From contig JALCCG010000033.1 of assembly GCA_023212695.1 (NCBI GenBank), forward strand, positions 1-64,000: a stretch of DNA of 64,000 nt. Reading direction: 5' to 3'. The notes beneath the pieces were generated by a model that did not search any database, had not been told where the DNA came from, and saw nothing but the letters and a program-made list of their open reading frames with translations. This document shows positions 1 through 8,704 of this stretch, in pieces. Made by a program: the position numbers and the translations under genes. Position 1 is the stretch's first letter; each line of letters begins with the position of its first letter. This DNA is from Sporisorium sorghi. Taxonomy: Eukaryota; Basidiomycota; Ustilaginomycetes; Ustilaginales; Ustilaginaceae.

Positions 1-1655
1 AAAAAGCAAAGCAGAGTTGGGAGGGAGGGTGGGCGACCGGCAACTTTTAACCCTTCACGGGTTGGGGTCTTAGCAACCCATTTCGTTCCGGGCTCGGTCG
101 GCCTTCTGGCATTGCCCCCCCCCCCCCCCCACAGCCGATCGAGACGTGTTCAGCATCCGTAGGCACGCTGTTCATGTATAGAGAGAAGCTGTGATGGCTT
201 GATCGGTGATAGCGCCGCAATGTGACAATGGAGGGCTTTACCTACCGCGCACCTCTGCATCGAAGGCAGCCAAGGAATAGGCACGGGAGACAGATTCATC
301 TCAACGCCGCCGTGTTCAAGGCGACTTGTTCACCCTCTTCAACTTGCCTTCGATGTTGAAGAGATTCCTGGCCAACCCCGCAGTTTGCTGTTCTGATTTG
401 GCCCCCAACGCAGTCCGTTCCAGGCAAGCTCGGATAAGCTGTCAAAACTTGCATTGGCAAGCCTCGCATCCCTTCAGAACTCGTTGTCGACTTTGTCTCA
501 GGTTGCGCCGAATAGACCCTGAACACCAACTCGCATCGGATGCGTGACGGTTGTTGTTCTTTTCCCTCGACGCCGCGAATAGCAACACTGAAACCTCACA
601 CTGTGCTTGTCGGGTTGATGCGCCACCGTTGCGGCTATGCCAGGATTGCTTGGTCGAGGATTCTTAGCGAGGCAGCCGTGATACGGTGTGCATGTCTTGA
701 TGAACAGTCAGATCGCTTCGAAGGTACAGCTTGGGCCTGCAACGCGCCTGTTGATCAGCAGTCTGACAGCCGAGTTGGATCTTGGATTCATGCCCGGCCT
801 GCCGAGTGCGCCTGCGCCTCCAGAGATGAGCAGTCGCTCGCTTCTTTCGATCTCGAGATAGCGCTCCGAGAGCGAGATCGCTTTCGTTGGAACCGGCACG
901 GGCTACCAAATGAAGATGCGCGCTCGGGTCGCTCGCTCGTCATCTCATCCGTGGACGAGTGCAGTCCCTGGTAAGTGAGGCCGAGGGATCCGCTCTCGTC
1001 TACAAGGATATAGAGAGATACTTCCGTAGCGTCGTGCGCTGGGCCAGTGCGAGCGAACAAGACCTCACTTCGTGTCAGCAGCGACTCGTGATTGACTGTT
1101 GCTTGGTCGACCGTTTGCGGCAATCCACCGTTATCGACAAGACGCTTGGATGCTTCTTGAATGCATCGAGCTGGTGCCTCGAGTTGGTCCGTGGCCCTCA
1201 TCTAATCTGGTGAACGGACCCTCGCTCGCTGCGGTCGGCCCTTGGCGGAACGAAGTGCGGTTGGAGGGGAACGTTCTAGCCCTACAGCCACGGTGGCTCG
1301 AGGGGTCCCAGCTCGCATTCGTCACCAGTCTCTTGAACGCCGCTTCATTTGGTCCCGGTTCCTGCGTTCTCTGCTGTTGCCCTATCTGTGGGACTTTCCC
1401 TTCCGGAGCGACCGTCGGCTCTCTCAGCCCGTTCCTTGCTTGGTGCATCGATCTGGTCAGTGTTCGGTCCGAACGCCAGCTGGGGTAAAGTCCTCAGGAT
1501 CGACAGAGAGAGTGAGGGGAAGCGCATCAAAGCCAGACAAGTCGGCTATCTCTTTTAAGTCCCACAACTCTTTATCGTGTCCGCCTCCCTCTCCTAAGCA
1601 TCTCTCTCATTCTACTTCGAGCCTCCACCATCTTACCATCAAGTATTTGCTGAAG
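1..1655. other. left-edge region without a supported gene
   Basis: Only short frames occur on both strands (up to about 220 codons), and none resembles a known protein or starts convincingly. The frame that holds exon 1 of the next gene stays open upstream to about 1242 but has no ATG before 1656. The stretch probably contains the promoter and leader of the gene at 1656, and possibly the end of a gene lying outside the window. A run of 16 C residues lies at 115-130. Confidence 0.5.
115..130. repeat. poly-C tract (C16)
   Basis: An uninterrupted run of 16 C residues on the + strand, outside any supported gene. It is a simple homopolymer, and its exact length is prone to sequencing error. Confidence 0.9.
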
Positions 1656-2872
1656 ATGGAGATGCCAAGCCTTCAGCGAGGCTCCTCCTGGAGCAGCGTC
1701 GGCAGCATGAGCAGTCTTGGCCACATGACTTTCACCTTGAAAGGTAAGATAAGCTGGCCGGCATGCGACCGTAAAGCGGATACGCTGATTGCTAACGACT
1801 CGTTTGACTGCAATTGCGATTTGGTACAGACACACACGACATTGCTGGTGGCTCAAGTCAAGACACGATCTACTCTTGCGATTCGGCCGACTCGGGCATG
1901 GCGTTGACCTCCCCATTCAACGACAAGGAGATGCTAGCAGCTGGCGGGATCGAATCCGCCGCCACTTGGCCACCTGCTCCCATCAAGCTGCCTCCTCCTC
2001 CGCCTCGTCCTTCTCGTCATCTGCGACCTCCGCTCAAACCGCTGACCATCGATGCAGCTCCCGCCAGCAAGCGACCGTGGCCTCTTGCACCTTACAGCTA
2101 CAACCCTTTCGAGGATTTCGACGATCCGAGCGTGTCGTTGGACTTGGCAGACAGCAGCACCCGGGCGGACAGCCTCGAGATCGATCCTGGCTTGTTCAAG
2201 CTGGAATGCCAGCCAAAGGAGGGCTCAGTGGCTCAACAGACGATCGTCGAAGATGTGCCTTGGTCGGCAAGAGGCTCGAGGTTCAGCTGGACTCCCAAAC
2301 GGAAGGCTTTCGATCTGTCATCGGTCTTGAGCCCGGAGACTCGTCAAACGGAGCGGCCGGTCGCCGCCCAAGCTGTCACTGCATCGAGCACCACCAGCAG
2401 AGGTAGTGATACGACTATCGACGGTCGACAGACGAAGCCTGGAAAGCGCGCGCTTGGCGTAGGCTCCATGGAAGCCAGAGCGATCATCGGACTGCGGATC
2501 AGGAATCTGAGTTTCAAGGGGTCTGACCGTGGATCCGTGCAAGACAAGGAGAACAACAGCAAGTCGTCCACAACGATGGTCGGTCACAAACCACTGTCAC
2601 CGCTGCCCATTGCAATCATCACCAGGGACAGCAACCACGCCGAGGCAACTAAGCAGCTCGAGTTGCCAGCGTATCATCGCGGACTGCGCAAGCAAGTGTA
2701 CCCGCCGCGAGTGCGCTACATTCAACACTCGAAGCCCAACTCGATCTCCTCCTCGCCCGCTTCGTTCGCGGGTGGTCAGCATCCGCACACGCGATGCTCG
2801 CCGGAAGAGCATAGTCGCATGTACACGCCTCGAGCTGCGTTTGACCACGTTCGCACCTCGTCCTTGCGCTGA
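1656..2872 (+). CDS. disordered Ser/Pro-rich protein with KEN box and CDK-type sites (unrecognised)
   Basis: Two exons, 1656-1743 and 1830-2872, give 376 residues. The 86 bp intron has a GTAAGA donor, a CTAAC branch site at about 1792 and a TACAG acceptor, and the frame is kept (AAA G|AC). The start is the first ATG in the frame. I recognise no family. The protein is rich in Ser, Pro and basic residues and looks disordered. Visible motifs are a KEN box (DKENN) at about residue 268, a full CDK consensus (TPKRK) at about 182, and further SP/TP sites including YTPRA near the C-terminus. KEN boxes are APC/C degrons, so a cell-cycle role is an inference only. No transmembrane segment or signal peptide is evident. 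Confidence 0.75.
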
Positions 2873-2903
2873 AGGGCGCGCGCTTCGCAAGCCAGCCAGC
2901 CAG

Positions 2904-2906
2904 CCA

Positions 2907-2939
<33 letters not shown>

Positions 2940-2940
2940 T
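2904..2940. repeat. CA microsatellite
   Basis: Interrupted CA repeat with a pure (AC)13 block at 2914-2939, preceded by CAGC units. It lies about 30 bp after the stop of the gene ending at 2872, so it probably falls in that gene's 3' untranslated region. Confidence 0.9.
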
Positions 2941-3696
2941 CATTTACCAATTTACCAACACTTGTGCTTCTCGTTTACACCCCTTTCCTCGGTCGTTCTC
3001 CACGCTCCTTGTCCTTCTCGTCCCTCTCTTTTGTATCCAATCTGCGTGCTGAAAACGAATCACTGTATTTAAAGAAAGCGTCACCGAGGCATTGTTGAGG
3101 ATCCATGAGCACGTGTATGTGGTTGATTAGCAATGGCAGAAAGATCGTGAACAGAGCACTGGTTTGGGATCGGGCTGATCTGCTCTGCGCTGCACTAGGA
3201 TCGTCGCCTTTTCACGCTCTTCACGCTCTTCACGCTCTGAGGCTGCCCGCTGCTGCCCGCTGCTGCGTCTTTTTAGGGTTTTGGGATGCCAAATTGGCAG
3301 GAGCAGCAGCGTGTTGCGAGACGGAAAATCTTGGAATTTCTTGGGGAAAAAGTGAACTGCAGCTGGAGCAGCAGCAGACTGCGACCCACAGACGGCGCCG
3401 GTTAGATTGGCAACAGCAGAGAGCGCTACAAGTCAAGAGTTACGGGACGCGAGCCGGAGACTGACTGTCAGGAAAGAAGCTTGACACGCTAACCACTCTA
3501 TGCTCGTCCTCTCCATCATTCATGATCATCATCGTCGTCGTCGTTCCTGACGTCCCAATATCGAGCACAATCCACTCAATTCGCGAGTTCTGCCATCGAA
3601 ACGCGTTTCAACGTCGTATCTTTCAACCACCAGGCCAGACAGCTCTCTCTCTCTCTGTGCTCGCATCCATCTCTTCGCTTTCTTCGCTTTCATACA
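2941..3696. other. intergenic, probable promoter/leader of the peroxin gene
   Basis: No supported gene. It contains a three-copy TTCACGCTC tandem near 3208-3236, two CTGCCCGCTG units just after it, and a pyrimidine-rich stretch (CT runs at 3640-3690) directly before the ATG at 3697, typical of a fungal 5' leader. Confidence 0.5.
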
Positions 3697-4662
3697 ATGT
3701 CGAAACCAGCACCCGCAGCGGCGGGGCTCAGACGTCCATCACGCACTCCCAATCCCACGGACAAGATCCTCGGCTGCTTCTCCAACGTTGAGCCATCGCC
3801 ACGGCTCGACCACCTGATCCGCTATCTGTCGACGTGGTCTGGCACGGACAAGTGCCTGATGCTCACGCAGTACTCTTCTAAGCTGGTGATTGTGCTGCTC
3901 AACCTGCAGTACGCGTTGCGGCTGCGCCTCATGGGAATTCGATCGACCAAGACATCCTCGGCGGCGCAACGCGTGCAGAAACTCAGCTCGCTCGTCGGCG
4001 ATGCGCGCGTGCTGTACCGCATCTGGGGCATCCTGCCCATCATCAAGTGGATGATTGGACTCGAGCGCTCGCCGCCGCCTACGCGCTTGCTGCACAACAT
4101 CGAGCGCATCCAGGGCTGGTCCATGCTCGCCTACTGCCCCATGGAGGCCGTCGCGTATCTCGGCAGCCACGGCGTGCTCCCGGTGCCCGCAGCGGTGCAG
4201 GGCGCCTTCTGGCTCTGGGGCTCGCGCTTCTGGGCGCTCTACGTCGGGCTCCAGCTGCTCCACCTCGTCGAGGACAACCGCCTCCTGCGTCTTCGAGCAA
4301 AGGCGCTCGAGCGCTCGCGTGGTCACCCCACGCCCAACAAGATCCACCTCAACCCCAACGGCCACCTGCCCCCATCCGAGGCGTCCACTCCGATGGAGGA
4401 AAAGGACGCCACGTCGCAGGAACAGCTCATCACGCGCAGAATGTGGGACGAGCTCGACGACCGCAAAGCCGCGATCCTCAACGAGTTGTGGGTCAATTTG
4501 GGGTATTTGCCGCTTACCATGCACTGGTCCAGCACCACGGGTTTCCTGTCCGAGGGCTGGGTGGGTCTGTTTGGGACTATTGCGGCTATGGCCGGTTTGC
4601 GGTCTGGCTGGAAGAACGCCGCTGCTCCGCCACTCCCGCCCGCTGCTGCCGCGGCATCCTAG
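3697..4662 (+). CDS. peroxin-11 family protein (PEX11C-like)
   Basis: Intronless, 321 residues. The family acts at the peroxisomal membrane in elongation and division of peroxisomes. The family pattern is visible: a start region with LDHLIRYLSTWSGTDK at about 38-53, then TQYSSKL, an amphipathic stretch around LRLRLMG, and DARVLYRIWGILPII at about 103-117. Hydrophobic membrane-associated stretches follow at about 140-190 and 268-300. A 60-residue polar linker (about 205-265) separates the last two parts, and the C-terminus is Ala/Pro-rich. The length is slightly above the 230-280 residues usual for the family because of the linker. It ends 133 bp from the convergent gene at 4796. I am sure of the family, less of the subtype. 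Confidence 0.85.
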   Translation: MSKPAPAAAGLRRPSRTPNPTDKILGCFSNVEPSPRLDHLIRYLSTWSGTDKCLMLTQYSSKLVIVLLNLQYALRLRLMGIRSTKTSSAAQRVQKLSSLVGDARVLYRIWGILPIIKWMIGLERSPPPTRLLHNIERIQGWSMLAYCPMEAVAYLGSHGVLPVPAAVQGAFWLWGSRFWALYVGLQLLHLVEDNRLLRLRAKALERSRGHPTPNKIHLNPNGHLPPSEASTPMEEKDATSQEQLITRRMWDELDDRKAAILNELWVNLGYLPLTMHWSSTTGFLSEGWVGLFGTIAAMAGLRSGWKNAAAPPLPPAAAAAS

Positions 4663-4795
4663 TCGAGGGTGCTGGCAACAGCGCGTTTGCCATAAGCATA
4701 CTTTGTACAGCAAATATATCAAAGGTGTCAAAAGGATCAATGCCGTGAAGATTGCGCTGAGGGTATCATATGATTGCAGAGTAGTTTCTTTTGAG

Positions 4796-5614
4796 TCACG
4801 CACGCCGACTTCTGGAAACCTCGCCAGACGAGCGCCGCTTAGCAGGCCTCGGCTCGTCGTCGTCGTCGTCGTCGTCGCGCCGCGCCCGGTCAAAGACGAT
4901 CTTTCGATGTGGATCCGCGTGCGTCTGCCTCGCCCTCCTCTCCGCCTCCGCCTGTTCCTTCTGCACTTTCTCAACTGCTATTGGATCGCCCTCCACCAGC
5001 TGTTCCGCGTGGAGCGGGAACTGCGCCCTCCAGCTTCCCTCGATCCTGCCCGTATCGACGTGAGGGAGGTTGGAGCGCGTCTCGTCAATGTCGACGAAAT
5101 CGACGAGCTGTGCGAGGATGTGCGGGTTGTTGAACGCGCGGTTTTGCATGAGTGTCTGGTTGAAGTGCACGCCCGTGTGCTTGAGGTCGTGGAAGCGGTG
5201 CAGGTCGGCTTGGATGCGCGGGTTGACTGGGATGGGTGGGTCTGCGGGCGGGTGGTTGATAAAGAACGAGCCGGCGTGGGAGGTCAGACCCCAGAAGGGC
5301 CGCGGCTCGTCGGAGGAGTTGGCGGCGAGTTGAGGGGGTGGTAGAAGCAAAGGCAGGTCGTCGAATAGCTCTGGATCGTGAATCTCGGCCAGCGCGGCGC
5401 CGGACAGGCAGTCAGTGATGAGTTTGTTGGTGCCTCTGATCTTGGTGGTCGGCAGCACGGAGGGTGGAAGATCTGAGTGCTCGGCGAATACTTCCATGGT
5501 GCAGCGATCGATTGCACTCGGTTCTGCAGCTGAATCGGCTTCGTTATCCAAGGCTGCAGAGCTCGAAGACGGTGGCTTGCCGTTGCTATTGCTGGGGTCG
5601 ATTGTATCCTTCAT
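4796..5614 (-). CDS. SAP30BP/HCNGP-like nuclear protein
   Basis: Read from the ATG at 5614 it gives 272 residues. The HCNGP signature is a loop of LKHTGVHFNQTL followed by FNNPHILAQLVDFVDIDE and SNLP, at about residues 145-185. A charged C-terminal tail follows, with a run of seven Asp and basic KRR residues that look like a nuclear signal. Family members bind the SAP30 co-repressor subunit in animals and have been linked to transcription and splicing. The frame stays open upstream to 5779, but only with a GTG, and three short upstream frames precede 5614. An unrecognised upstream exon is therefore possible; many relatives carry an acidic N-terminus that I cannot find here. Confidence 0.7.
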   Translation of the reverse strand: MKDTIDPSNSNGKPPSSSSAALDNEADSAAEPSAIDRCTMEVFAEHSDLPPSVLPTTKIRGTNKLITDCLSGAALAEIHDPELFDDLPLLLPPPQLAANSSDEPRPFWGLTSHAGSFFINHPPADPPIPVNPRIQADLHRFHDLKHTGVHFNQTLMQNRAFNNPHILAQLVDFVDIDETRSNLPHVDTGRIEGSWRAQFPLHAEQLVEGDPIAVEKVQKEQAEAERRARQTHADPHRKIVFDRARRDDDDDDDEPRPAKRRSSGEVSRSRRA

Positions 5615-5682
5615 CTTTCCCAGAGCAGGATGGGCGGCTTGGACGGGTAGTAAGTCGTCACGCTCAAGTTCGAAGCGAGCAT
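5611..5682 (-). promoter_or_regulatory. upstream ORF overlapping the SAP30BP-like start (ATGA)
   Basis: A 23-codon frame runs from an ATG at 5682 and its TGA shares bases with the ATG at 5614, giving an ATGA overlap. Two more short frames lie upstream: an ATG-TCG-TAG near 5790, and a 17-codon frame that starts before this one and overlaps its first part in another frame. If the transcript covers them, the main start would need leaky scanning or reinitiation. A missed 5' intron would remove this interpretation. Confidence 0.35.
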
Positions 5683-5779
5683 GTCTGCCGTGCGTCCGCG
5701 CTGTATCCGAACGCCATCGAGTCCTAGAACCAGCTTGAGGTGTGTGGAAATGGTATAGGAAGGTGGTGATGATCGACAC

Positions 5780-6087
5780 CTACGACATCAAGGCGTTGTG
5801 TGGGTCAGGATGGCCGAGGATTTTCTTCGATTCGATTTTGTTAGACCTCAAGAGCTCTTGGCTCGAAAATTAAATCACGTGAGAGGATCGGAAGAAAAGT
5901 TGGAAAGATGGCTTTGACACTTTCGCCTCTTTGTCCTTCTCCTCATCATCATCTTCACCAGCTGTTCGTCGCTACGAACATCCTATCGATCGCAAAACCG
6001 ATCAGAATTCCCCCATAGTGACTCTTAAGGATCTATATCAAGTCCTCACTCTGACGTAGCTTTCGACTTGGCTCCATAGCATTTATC
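5780..6087. promoter_or_regulatory. divergent promoter between SAP30BP-like and bL35m genes
   Basis: About 310 bp (more if the upstream gene starts at 5614) separates two divergently read genes. It holds an AT-richer patch at 5820-5875 and CT/ATC-rich sequence up to the ATG at 6088. No clear TATA box is seen. Confidence 0.45.
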
Positions 6088-6507
6088 ATGGTCTTCGCAT
6101 CCACATCACGGCTCCTGGCGAGCATCGCCCGGCCTGCATTCGGCATTCTTCGAGCTCCGTCCACATCATCTCCTTCCACGTTCACAGCCAGCACTTCGCC
6201 GATCTCGGCAGTGCGCTACTTTTCATCCTCCAATATCGCTCAGGCCAGCCCACGGACCAAGCACCTCGCACAGCACGGCAGCGGCGGCAAGCTGAAATCA
6301 CACTCTGGCACCAAGAAGCGATGGGCTCCTCTCGGCAGTGGCAGTGGCAAGGCGTATCAGCTCACCTTCAAGCGAGGGCTGGCGGGAAAGAGGCACTTGA
6401 ACTCGGGCATGGCGAGAGACAGGCTCAACAACCTCGGCGGTACGGCGCTGAGCCCGAGAGGCAGGATCAACAGGACGTTGAGGAGGTTGTTGGGCCCTAG
6501 CCTCTGA
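6088..6507 (+). CDS. mitochondrial large-subunit ribosomal protein bL35m
   Basis: Intronless, 139 residues. The first 45 residues are rich in Ser, Arg and Ala without acidic residues, as expected of a mitochondrial presequence. The mature part carries the bL35 signature: KLKSHSGTKKRW at about 68-79, then FKRGLAGKRHLNSG at about 93-106. Bacterial L35 has the same KxKTHSGAKKRF...AGKRH pattern in about 65 residues. The C-terminus has an additional basic tail ending in LRRLLGPSL. It acts in the large subunit of the mitochondrial ribosome. The start is the first ATG of the frame and gives the presequence directly. Confidence 0.9.
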   Translation: MVFASTSRLLASIARPAFGILRAPSTSSPSTFTASTSPISAVRYFSSSNIAQASPRTKHLAQHGSGGKLKSHSGTKKRWAPLGSGSGKAYQLTFKRGLAGKRHLNSGMARDRLNNLGGTALSPRGRINRTLRRLLGPSL

Positions 6508-7289
6508 TTTGACGCGCAGCGACTCAGCAACATCTCGAAGAGCAACACCTCTCTCCAGTCACACTCTCATCGCCATCACACGCCTTTGCTGCTCCTATCA
6601 CATCACGTTGGCGTAGTCACCTACGATGTGATCACACTCTCACGACTCAGCCAGCTCGCAAATAGGGTTAGCCTCAAGCGCAGTCAGGGCGTAGACGTTA
6701 TTAGCCAAAACGAGCTTTCGAGGCAACATCCGCATACTCAACGTCGAGCTCAGCTCTCGCTCACCACCACAGCATGACATGTACACTATCAACCAAAAAC
6801 CAACAACACGTATTCACACATTTACGGCCTTCTCGGGCGTCGAAGACGTGAAAGCCCTTCGTCATAAGGTTAGGCTCCGAGCTTGAGCTTGACGGTGCCT
6901 GCTATGAGCACAATGTAAGGTCCAGCTCGTCGATCGGAAAGCTTGCAGAGTCGAAGAGGTACGAGGCGAGTGTTGGCAGTCCCACTTAATTCATCCCGCT
7001 TTTCAACGGAGCTTTTCTCAACGTCAACACGAGTCACCAACACCATCGCGCACAGCTCGACCTGAAACTCTAACCTTGAAGCATTGCGCCTTGCTGGCCA
7101 TTACGGCTTCATATCTCTTTCTCGAAGCTGCTGCAGCATCTAATCACAAGCAGGCAAGCTTCCGCACCTTGCTTCCGCACTCCAACATCGATTACAGGCG
7201 ACGAAGTCGAGTGCGGAAGGCGATGCGGAAACTTCGTACAGCGAAAGTGTTGGCCAGGCCGTGCGGAAGTAGCTGTGATCCAAAAGGCA
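6508..7289. other. intergenic region after bL35m
   Basis: No supported gene; the longest frames are about 80 codons and unlike known proteins. The first part probably holds the bL35m terminator and the rest the promoter of the gene at 7649. Confidence 0.4.
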
Positions 7290-7294
7290 TATAA
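7290..7294 (+). promoter_or_regulatory. TATA box candidate for the gene at 7649
   Basis: CATATAAGC lies about 355 bp before the ATG. The sequence from about 7310 to 7648 is strongly pyrimidine-rich with CTCAC/ACACA repeats and lacks coding character, as expected of a long 5' leader. Confidence 0.4.
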
Positions 7295-7648
7295 GCAGGC
7301 CTCCTCGCTGCTCCCGTCTCGTCCTGATCTCCTCACCCGACATACCTCGTACACTCACCACCACAACCTCACAACAGACTTACACACAACACTCACACCG
7401 ACAGCTTCTTACATTCTCGTACTCCATATCTACCTAAGCATCTTCGCATATCCTAGCTCCGCTCTCGCATCCCTCCTTAAGAGATCCTCCTCTGCTCGCG
7501 TCCTTCTTGCCTGCACGACTCGCTCCGTCTCGTACTATCACGGCTCCGCATCAGCTCTTCGAACGATTGCTTCTCCTCGATCCATACACTATTCGCAAAA
7601 ACCCCCCCAAAAAAAACAGAGTCTCTAGTCTCGTAACCAGCTTCCACA

Positions 7649-8704
7649 ATGTTCTTCGACGGCATCGGTATCGATCTCCACTTCATCCACGAGGCGACCG
7701 CTGCCTCTCCCGACGAAACTAGCGTCTTCGGCGCCTATCAGCACGCGGCACAACGCCTCGACAAGGACGCAAAACGCGTGGTCGGCGCCTTCCTGCTCGA
7801 AGAAAACGGCAGGCTGCTCAACAAGTATCAGTCGCCATACACGAACCCTCCGCATAACGGACCTGCTACACAGAGAGAGCACGTCCTCCTCGAAACCACC
7901 CATGCGTGCCCCTACATGAACTTTGTCGCCCGCATTTGGCGCACGCCCTCGGTCTTCGGCAAGACGAGCGCTCATCGCGCCGCGGAGCCCGATCAGGTGG
8001 TAATTCAAGTCTATCGACAGAACGGTCCGGACGCCAACCCTGAGATCGTGTACCGACTTCGACCCGTCCCCTTCCCGGCCCATCAGTCTTCGATCTGGAT
8101 CGACGCTGGCGTAATCGATCCGCTTCCGCAGGGGAACTTCTTCATCACTGGTAAGTTCTAAAAGCGCTGTTATCCATTCGTCCTGAGCGTATGTAACTGA
8201 CCCGCATCTTCCTTCTCTTGCCTTATTGATCATGCAGTCGACCGACCCTCTCGCAAGCAGACGATCAACACGGTCTTCAAACGCCAGACAGTGTTCGACG
8301 CTGCCCCAGGCTTCCCCGGCGTGCCCATGAACCAGCAGGGCGGCCTCAACTCGCGCAATGTTATCGCCGGCACCGAAGATGAGCGTCAGCTCCAGAAGTA
8401 CATTACTGCCTACATGGCTCGTAGCAGCACGGAGCAGGTTGGCTCAGCTCCTCCTCAAGCACCGGCTCAGGCATCCTCGACCGAGACGTCTCGCCTTTCC
8501 GCCAACTGTGCTCCGCAGGAAACCTCGCCCACGCTGAGCGAGGGATCGTGCGACTCAGGCAACAATGCCTTTCAGACTCTGTTGGGCCACGTTCCGGTCG
8601 GCGCTGAGACAAACACATCCGCTTCCGCACCTCCGGTCTCAACTCAACCAACTGCCCAGGTAGCTACTACGAGCTCGCCTAGCAGCACCACGTCAACCCA
8701 GTGA
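7649..8704 (+). CDS. unrecognised protein, 5' part of a larger broken locus
   Basis: Exons 7649-8150 and 8238-8704 join in frame (G|TC) across an 87 bp intron with GTAAGT donor and TGCAG acceptor, giving 322 residues before a TGA at 8702. The first 215 residues look like a folded domain of mixed strands (VVGAFLLEENGRLLNKYQSP, HACPYMNFVARIW, VVIQVYRQNG, EIVYRLRPVPFP), but I cannot assign a family. A Ser/Thr/Pro-rich linker follows. The frame continues open for more than 500 codons after the TGA, so this may be the N-terminal part of a longer protein cut by a stop, or the TGA may sit in an unrecognised intron (a CAG|GTAGCT donor is at 8660). Confidence 0.6.

Noticed and set aside
1242..1907. 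221-codon frame extending exon 1 of the first gene upstream
   Set aside because: There is no ATG before 1656, and the upstream sequence has no protein-like conservation signal by eye.
3739..4974. 411-codon minus-strand frame opposite the peroxin
   Set aside because: It is an antisense shadow of the PEX11-like gene that also runs into the neighbouring gene's 3' end.
6508..7289. Small genes between bL35m and the gene at 7649
   Set aside because: Frames of at most about 80 codons, with no motif or splice evidence.
8660..8701. 42 bp GTAGCT..CCCAG candidate intron before the TGA at 8702
   Set aside because: It is too short for the introns seen here and leaves the TGA in frame, so it does not explain the break.
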